Assembly (NCBI GenBank): GCA_046154645.1
Contig: JBJXDZ010000033.1
Coordinates: 55,408-119,407, forward strand
Length of the DNA stretch: 64,000 nt
Direction of reading: 5' to 3'
From: Ga0077555 sp046154645
Lineage (GTDB): Bacteria; Pseudomonadota; Alphaproteobacteria; Rhizobiales; Hyphomicrobiaceae
Below, piece after piece: positions 59,382 through 64,000 of this stretch. A program made the position numbers and the translations under genes. The notes below the pieces were generated by a model, which was not told the DNA's origin, did no database searches, and worked only from the letters and a program-made list of their open reading frames with translations. Each line of letters begins with the position of its first letter. Position 1 is the first letter of the stretch.

Positions 59382-60599
59382 TCACCCCTTCGGATTGGCA
59401 GCCTTGAAGGCCTTGACCTCGGCTTCGATCTTGCGGGCGGCGTCGGCGAGGTTGTCGGCGGCGGCGATCTTGAGGCCGGAGGCGGCCATGATCTGTTTGC
59501 CGAGTTCGACGTTGGTGCCTTCCAGGCGCACGACCAGTGGCACCTTGACGCCGAGTTCGCGCGCTGCCGCCACCACGCCTTCGGCGATGATATCGCAGCG
59601 CATGATACCGCCGAAGATGTTGACCAGGATGCCGTTAACGTTGGGATCATTGAGAATGATCTTGAACGCCGCCGTCACCTTTTCCTTCGAGGCGGAGCCG
59701 CCGACGTCGAGGAAGTTGGCGGGCTCCAGGCCATGCAGCTTGACGATGTCCATCGTCGCCATGGCGAGACCGGCGCCGTTGACGAGACAGCCGATGGTGC
59801 CGTCCAGCTTGACGTAGGCCAGATCATATTTCGAGGCCTCAATCTCGGCCGGATCTTCCTCCGCCATGTCGCGCAGTGCCACGATCTCCTTGTGGCGGTA
59901 GAGCGCGTTGGAATCGAAGTTCATCTTGCCGTCGAGGCACAGCAGGTTGCCGTCCTTGGTGACGACCAGCGGGTTGATCTCGAGCAGGCTCATGTCCTTC
60001 TCGACGAACATCTTGTAGAGCGCGCCGGCGATCTTCGTGCACTGGTTGATTTGCTCGCCGGTGAGTTCGAGTGCGGCGGCGAGCTTGCGGCCATGAAACG
60101 GGAAGAAGCCCGAGGCCGGATCGATCGACATGGTGTGGATCTTCTCAGGCGTGTCGTGCGCCACCTTCTCGATGTCCATGCCGCCTTCGGTCGAGGCGAT
60201 GAAGGCGATGCGGCTGGTGGCGCGATCGACCAGCATGGAGAGATAGAGTTCGCGCGCGATGGCCGAGCCATCCTCGACATAGAGGCGCTGCACCTTGCGA
60301 CCCGACGCACCAGTCTGCGCGGTGACCAGCGTGTTACCCAGCATCTGCGTGGCGGCGGTCTTGACCTCGTCGATGGACTTGGCAAGACGCACGCCACCCT
60401 TGTCGCCGGCAGCGGCTTCCTTGAATTTGCCCTTGCCACGGCCACCGGCATGGATCTGCGATTTTACCACCCAGACCGGGCCGGGAAGCTTCTTGGCGGC
60501 ATCGATGGCCTCATCCACGGTGAAGGCAGGAAAGCCCTTGCCGGTGGGAATGCCGTATTCGCGGTAGAGCTCCTTGGCCTGATATTCGTGGATATTCAT
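59382..60599 (-). CDS. sucC: Succinyl-CoA synthetase beta subunit (ADP-forming type)
   Basis: 405 residues from the ATG at 60599 (AGGGGAG upstream). ATP-grasp fold: MNIHEYQAKELYREYGIP, KSQIHAGGRGKGKFKEA, EDGSAIARELYLSMLVDR and GIMRCDIIAEGVV. Catalyses succinyl-CoA to succinate with ATP formation together with SucD. No sucD, sucA or mdh is adjacent, which is unusual for this order of bacteria. A malate-CoA ligase (MtkA) role is an alternative because the families are close. Confidence 0.9.
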   Translation of the reverse strand: MNIHEYQAKELYREYGIPTGKGFPAFTVDEAIDAAKKLPGPVWVVKSQIHAGGRGKGKFKEAAAGDKGGVRLAKSIDEVKTAATQMLGNTLVTAQTGASGRKVQRLYVEDGSAIARELYLSMLVDRATSRIAFIASTEGGMDIEKVAHDTPEKIHTMSIDPASGFFPFHGRKLAAALELTGEQINQCTKIAGALYKMFVEKDMSLLEINPLVVTKDGNLLCLDGKMNFDSNALYRHKEIVALRDMAEEDPAEIEASKYDLAYVKLDGTIGCLVNGAGLAMATMDIVKLHGLEPANFLDVGGSASKEKVTAAFKIILNDPNVNGILVNIFGGIMRCDIIAEGVVAAARELGVKVPLVVRLEGTNVELGKQIMAASGLKIAAADNLADAARKIEAEVKAFKAANPKG

Positions 60600-60811
60600 G
60601 GGGCTCCCCTGATGCTGCCTTGCGCCGCGCGGCGTCCAGCGGCGCACTCAGCCACTTCGGACCGGACGGCTTTACCCGGTTCCCTGTCCAGGCTCAATGC
60701 TGCAAAGATGGAAAACCGCTGGTGTGTCAAACCGGATAAACTGGTCAGGTCCGCGCCCGACCGATGCCGGTGCACCGGACCCTTGGTGCAAGCACTTGGC
60801 CTGCCACCCAA

Positions 60812-60851
60812 TTCAAGGAGCTGAGCTAATGTTCAAGGAGTTGAGCTAATG
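60812..60851 (+). repeat. Tandem duplication of a ribosome-binding site and start codon
   Basis: Two 20-bp units (60812-60831 and 60832-60851) differing by one base each contain AAGGAG and end in TAATG or CTAATG, so both the Shine-Dalgarno and the start are doubled. The second unit starts the enoyl-CoA hydratase. Confidence 0.8.
60829..60849 (+). CDS. Six-codon upstream ORF coupled to the enoyl-CoA hydratase start
   Basis: The duplicated unit creates ATG-TTC-AAG-GAG-TTG-AGC-TAA (MFKELS). Its stop overlaps the next ATG as TAATG, an arrangement that would couple translation of the two frames. It may be a by-product of the duplication. Confidence 0.35.
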   Translation: MFKELS

Positions 60852-61622
60852 TCCGAGGTCGTCCTGTCTGATCTGCGTCGCGGCACCCTGGTCGTGACAC
60901 TCAACCGGCCGGCGGTGCTGAACGCCGTAAACCGGGAGCTGCGTGAAGCTCTCACAGCCCGCCTGGCAGCTGCCGAGGCCGACCCGGCCGTGAAGGCCGT
61001 CGTGCTCACGGGCACGGGGAAGGCGTTCTCGGCGGGCCAGGATCTGGCCGAGGCGGCGTCCGCCGAGTTGGCCGATGTCCGCGCCTGGTGCGACGGCATG
61101 CGCGCCATGTACCAGTCCGTGCGCGCGCTCTCGAAGCCGAGCATCGCCGCCTTCAACGGCATTGCGGCGGGCGCCGGCATGCAGATCGGGCTGTGCGCCG
61201 ACCTGCGCATCACCCATGCCGCCGCCCGCATTGGGCAGCCGGAGGTCAAGGCGGGACTGGCCAGTGTGGTTGGTAGCTACCTGTTGAGCCTTTACGTCGG
61301 GCATGGCGCTAACCGCGAATTGTCACTCTCGGGCGGTCTTGTGACTGGGGAGCAGGCCTTTGCTCTCGGCATCGTCAACCGGCTGGTGCCCGAAGGCGAG
61401 GTGCTGGATACCGCGCTGATGTTTGCCGAGGAGATGCGCCGCGTGCCGCAGGCAGCGTTCAAGCTGACCAAGCAGCGCTTCCGCGAGCAGACGCAGCCGG
61501 GCTTCGACGAGGCGACAGCCTATGGCGTGCGCGCCATGCTCGAAGGCTACGCCACCGGCGAGCCCCAACGCGTCATGCGCGCCTTCGTCGAGGCCCGGGC
61601 ACAAAGGAAGGGGAAGGGGTGA
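60849..61622 (+). CDS. Enoyl-CoA hydratase/isomerase family protein
   Basis: 257 residues. Crotonase fold with GKAFSAGQDLAEAA and IAAGAGMQIGLCADLRI, which form the oxyanion hole. IGQPEVKAG and NRELSLSGG keep both glutamates of true hydratases (Glu144 and Glu164 in the rat enzyme). Probably hydrates enoyl-CoA; substrate chain unknown. It is not close to other beta-oxidation genes; a VOC protein and an MDR reductase follow at a distance. Confidence 0.88.
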   Translation: MSEVVLSDLRRGTLVVTLNRPAVLNAVNRELREALTARLAAAEADPAVKAVVLTGTGKAFSAGQDLAEAASAELADVRAWCDGMRAMYQSVRALSKPSIAAFNGIAAGAGMQIGLCADLRITHAAARIGQPEVKAGLASVVGSYLLSLYVGHGANRELSLSGGLVTGEQAFALGIVNRLVPEGEVLDTALMFAEEMRRVPQAAFKLTKQRFREQTQPGFDEATAYGVRAMLEGYATGEPQRVMRAFVEARAQRKGKG

Positions 61623-61658
61623 GCTTTGGAATAGGCACAGGTTGAAGCGAGCGAGCAC

Positions 61659-62072
61659 GTGAAGCTATCTTCGGACCCTCACTATCTATCTCACGCTGAA
61701 GCGCTGTTGGATGATCGCTTCGACGATGCTCTGTCGCTTCTGGATCGAGTTCTGTTGCGCGCACGCGCTTCTGGAGATTTCGATGCGGCGACGGTTGTAC
61801 TTCGTCAATGCGCCAGAGTTGCAATAACTGCCAACAGGTTACCGCTTGCTGAGCGATACATCGACGAGGCAGACAATTCGCTGCCTTCGGATACATTCAA
61901 CAGGCTGCAAAACATTACCGTCCTTCTACCGCACAGCGACCCCTCCTATATGGGGCTGAAATGCGAGGATGCAATCTATAGGGCCCCGTCGCCATCGCAG
62001 CTAGATGAGGTTGGACGATCAAGTCTAGATAAAATAATCAAGATCAGGGATGATCTGTCTTCGTCACGATAG
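61659..62072 (+). CDS. Hypothetical protein of lower GC content
   Basis: 137 residues from a GTG at 61659; no clear ribosome site. The sequence is helical (HAEALLDDRFDDALSLLDRVLLRARASGDFDAATVVLR), resembling a TPR-like or four-helix arrangement. Its base composition is lower in GC (roughly 53 percent) than the neighbours, which hints at transfer or a decayed reading frame. No family is recognised. Confidence 0.5.
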   Translation: MKLSSDPHYLSHAEALLDDRFDDALSLLDRVLLRARASGDFDAATVVLRQCARVAITANRLPLAERYIDEADNSLPSDTFNRLQNITVLLPHSDPSYMGLKCEDAIYRAPSPSQLDEVGRSSLDKIIKIRDDLSSSR

Positions 62073-62195
62073 TGGGCAGATGCGAGGAGAGGGTTCGCCC
62101 GACTTTTTTCCTTGGTCGCCAATTTGGCAGGGACGGAGGGGCCCGTGGCCGAGATCACGCCGTGGCTCTTCAGCGCCACAACTCGGACCCACCCC

Positions 62196-62615
62196 ATGAG
62201 CAATCCAGCCTTCAAGTTCGACCACGTGCACCTGATCAGCCCGAACCCCAAGGTGACGGCGCAGTGGTATGTCGACATGTTCGGGGCGACGCTGGTCGCC
62301 GACACCATCGCCCGCGGCGCGCCGCAGATCTTCCTGGAGCTTGGCGGCGCTACCATCATTGTGCGCGGCAAGCGGCCGGGCGAGTCACCGAAAGACGGCA
62401 GCCCCATTCGGCCCCACAGCGATTTCTCCAGCCATAACGAATGGGGCACCGACCACTTCGGCTATATGTATCAGGGAGATCTGCGCGCGTTCTGCGCCGG
62501 GTTGGCGGCCAGGGGCGTGACGTTCCCGGTGCCGCTCAAGGAAGGCGTCAACGGCAGCCTGTTGTGCTACGTCGCCGCCCCCGATGGGGTGAGCATCGAA
62601 TTGATGCAGGCCTGA
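62196..62615 (+). CDS. VOC family protein (glyoxalase/dioxygenase-type fold)
   Basis: 139 residues from the ATG at 62196. A single VOC module: FDHVHLISPNPKVTAQWYVDMFG with a metal His, NEWGTDHFGYMYQ with another, and a C-terminal GVSIELM with the metal Glu. So a functional divalent-metal site is likely, as in glyoxalase I or dioxygenases; the substrate is unknown. Convergent with the MDR gene. Confidence 0.85.
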   Translation: MSNPAFKFDHVHLISPNPKVTAQWYVDMFGATLVADTIARGAPQIFLELGGATIIVRGKRPGESPKDGSPIRPHSDFSSHNEWGTDHFGYMYQGDLRAFCAGLAARGVTFPVPLKEGVNGSLLCYVAAPDGVSIELMQA

Positions 62616-62627
62616 CGGGCCGATCCA

Positions 62628-63617
62628 TCACGTCTGCGGCGCCACCACCACCGTGCCGCGCTTGGAGCCAGCCTCGACGGCGAGGTGTGCGGCCACCGTC
62701 TCTGCCAGTGCGAACGGCCCGACCGTGCGATGCAGTCGAGGCGCTTCCTGCAGCCAGCGCAGAATGTCGGCCTGCGCCTGGCGTCGGCCCGCCAGCGGCG
62801 AAGTTGGCAGCAGCACCGCCTGCAAGGTCACATTCTTGAGCATCAGCTCGCGAAATGGCACGACCGGCGAACTGTTGCCACGCGTCGCGTAGGAGGCGAT
62901 GGCGCCGTTCAGAGCCACCACGTCCTTGGTCCAGGCGAGGTTGCCGCCGAAATCCACGTCGACGATGCGCTCGACACCGCGGCCTTGGCTCAAGGCCAGG
63001 CACTGCTGGGTGATCTCCGGGTCTGCCCGATCGATGACCTGTGAGGCTCCGGCGGCGAGCGCGTCGTCCCACTGCCAGCCGCGTGATGCCGTTGCAATCA
63101 CCCGCGCGCCGCCCCACACAGCGAGTTGCACGGCATAGTTGCCGACCGCGCCACCGCCTCCCGTCACCAGAACGGTTTTTCCCGCCACCGACCCCGAGCC
63201 GAACACACAGCAGTGCGCCGTCATGCACGGGATGCCAAGCGCCGCGCCCGCCTCAAAACTCACGGTCGCCGGCAAGGCCGTCACCAGATCAGCGTCGAGC
63301 GCGATCCATTCCGCCGCCGTGCCGCGGTTGCGCCCGTTGCGTTGACCGTTGTAGAGCCACACCCGATCGCCCAGGTTGTGCTTGGTGACGCCTGCACCCA
63401 CCTGATCGACAACGCCGGCCCCGTCGCTGTTCGGGATCACGAACGCTGCCTCCATCGTGTAGCCCTGGCCACGCCGCCGGTTGCCATCGGCGGGATTGAC
63501 GCCTGACGCCATCAGCTTGATGCGCACCTCGCCGGGACCGGCCTGCGGCGTCGGCTTTTCACCGACCACCAGCACCTCGTCGGCGGGACCCGTCCGCTTA
63601 TACCAGACTGCGCGCAT
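62628..63617 (-). CDS. Zinc-free MDR, quinone oxidoreductase-like
   Basis: 329 residues from the ATG at 63617 (GGAGTGG upstream). PGEVRIKLMASGVNPADGNRR, ALGIPCMTAHCCVFG, and the cofactor loop VLVTGGGGAVGNYAVQLAVWGGARVI with AADRA-like Arg follow NADPH:quinone reductase / zeta-crystallin proteins. It lacks zinc-ligand Cys sets. Reduces quinones or enones; which is not readable. It faces the VOC gene, 12 bp apart. Confidence 0.87.
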   Translation of the reverse strand: MRAVWYKRTGPADEVLVVGEKPTPQAGPGEVRIKLMASGVNPADGNRRRGQGYTMEAAFVIPNSDGAGVVDQVGAGVTKHNLGDRVWLYNGQRNGRNRGTAAEWIALDADLVTALPATVSFEAGAALGIPCMTAHCCVFGSGSVAGKTVLVTGGGGAVGNYAVQLAVWGGARVIATASRGWQWDDALAAGASQVIDRADPEITQQCLALSQGRGVERIVDVDFGGNLAWTKDVVALNGAIASYATRGNSSPVVPFRELMLKNVTLQAVLLPTSPLAGRRQAQADILRWLQEAPRLHRTVGPFALAETVAAHLAVEAGSKRGTVVVAPQT

Positions 63618-63775
63618 CGCCACTCCTCTCCACCGTAAACGCCATCAAACCGTCGGCTCTTTCGCGCATTTCTGGAACTGCAGCGACGGCTGGCCGCTGG
63701 TGCTCAAACCGATCGAGCCGCGAATGTTCCAACCCAACTCCGCCGCCAATCGCTCATCCTCCGAACTATATGCTT

Positions 63776-63798
63776 CATTTTTCTAAAGCTGAAAAATG
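63776..63798. terminator. A/T-rich inverted repeat near the IS end
   Basis: CATTTTTC, spacer of 7, GAAAAATG: an 8-bp dyad between the MDR gene and the IS1595-type transposase. It could end transcripts or mark the IS edge. Confidence 0.35.
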
Positions 63799-63830
63799 CG
63801 GGAAACAGCAAGCATGCCTGTCCCCTTAGC

Positions 63831-64000
63831 TCAGGTTGACGCCAGCACGTGCGGGGTTGCGAAGCGCCGGTGTGGCTGCATCTGATCGACGATGGCGCGC
63901 ATGGTGAGCGGCGGTTTCATGACAGCGCTGGCGATGACGCGGGCGGCAATGCGCGCGACGCCGTCGGTCTTGCGGCGATTGTAGCGGAAGACGAACTCGT
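63831..64000 (-). mobile_element. IS1595 family transposase, C-terminal end only
   Basis: The minus strand codes for 55 residues ending at TGA (63831): EFVFRYNRRKTDGVARIAAR is typical of the C-terminus of ISXO2/IS1595 DDE transposases, with the NRR motif. The rest of the element is beyond the window, so whether it is intact cannot be judged. DNA between 63620 and 63830 has no gene and may include the left inverted repeat of the element. Confidence 0.75.

Noticed and set aside
1..64000. CRISPR arrays, tRNA or rRNA genes
   Set aside because: No regularly spaced repeats and no cloverleaf or rRNA-like stretch were noticed in the intergenic regions that were read.

Overview
The window is GC-rich (roughly 64 percent) and packed with short, often overlapping genes. 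It looks like chromosomal DNA of an alphaproteobacterium, most likely Hyphomicrobiales. The evidence is a NuoE/NuoF-fused NAD-dependent formate dehydrogenase of the Methylobacterium FDH1 type, an oxc-frc oxalate module, several tripartite tricarboxylate transporter (TTT) genes, LemA/M48 peptidase and DnaJ/VWA gene pairs, and a class III CoA-transferase/MaoC pair. No rRNA, tRNA or CRISPR array was seen.

Layout. 0-18.5 kb is mostly housekeeping: a truncated sulfite-oxidase-family enzyme, a SPOR-tailed D,D-carboxypeptidase, VWA and DnaJ membrane-associated proteins, a haloacid dehalogenase, a DCC thiol oxidoreductase, chorismate synthase, two secreted Lys/Pro/Ala-rich proteins, a histidine phosphatase with an MDR reductase, two tandem GH73-like exported proteins, folB with a FolM/PTR1-like reductase, a hot-dog thioesterase, a CoA-transferase/MaoC pair, and two small cytochromes c. 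18.5-36.9 kb is a C1/C2 island. It holds formate dehydrogenase (fdhB-fdhA, interrupted by a BrnT-type toxin-antitoxin pair and a thioesterase), terC, the tctA-tctC-tctB transporter, a GntR/FCD regulator, oxalyl-CoA decarboxylase, formyl-CoA transferase, and an 882-residue fusion of a 10-formyl-THF hydrolase-like domain to formate-THF ligase, followed by a V4R-like protein. 36.9-44 kb holds Uma2, an M48 peptidase with LemA, two RNA methyltransferases, a secreted Fe/Mn superoxide dismutase and pncB. 44.1-58.9 kb is a surface-glycan or glycolipid cluster: SMR flippase, NodB-like deacetylase, three methyltransferases, NodU-like carbamoyltransferase, GT-C-like membrane protein, bi-domain oxidoreductase, asparagine synthase, GT2 and an AglD-type flippase-like protein. 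59-64 kb has sucC without sucD, an enoyl-CoA hydratase with a duplicated start region, a VOC protein, a quinone oxidoreductase-like MDR and the end of an IS1595-type transposase.

How the genes work together. The most coherent system is the oxalate/formate island. Oxalate would be activated by Frc, decarboxylated by Oxc to formyl-CoA, and released as formate. Formate is then either oxidised to CO2 with NAD by FdhBA or attached to tetrahydrofolate by the Fhs fusion. A 16-bp motif, TGGCATACCATATGCC, occurs both upstream of fdhB and in the tctA/gntR divergent region, and a related dyad sits just before gntR. This suggests one GntR-type regulator links transport, oxalate breakdown and formate oxidation across terC and the tct operon. 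The fusion gene also has a strong internal Shine-Dalgarno plus GTG exactly where a free-standing ligase would begin.
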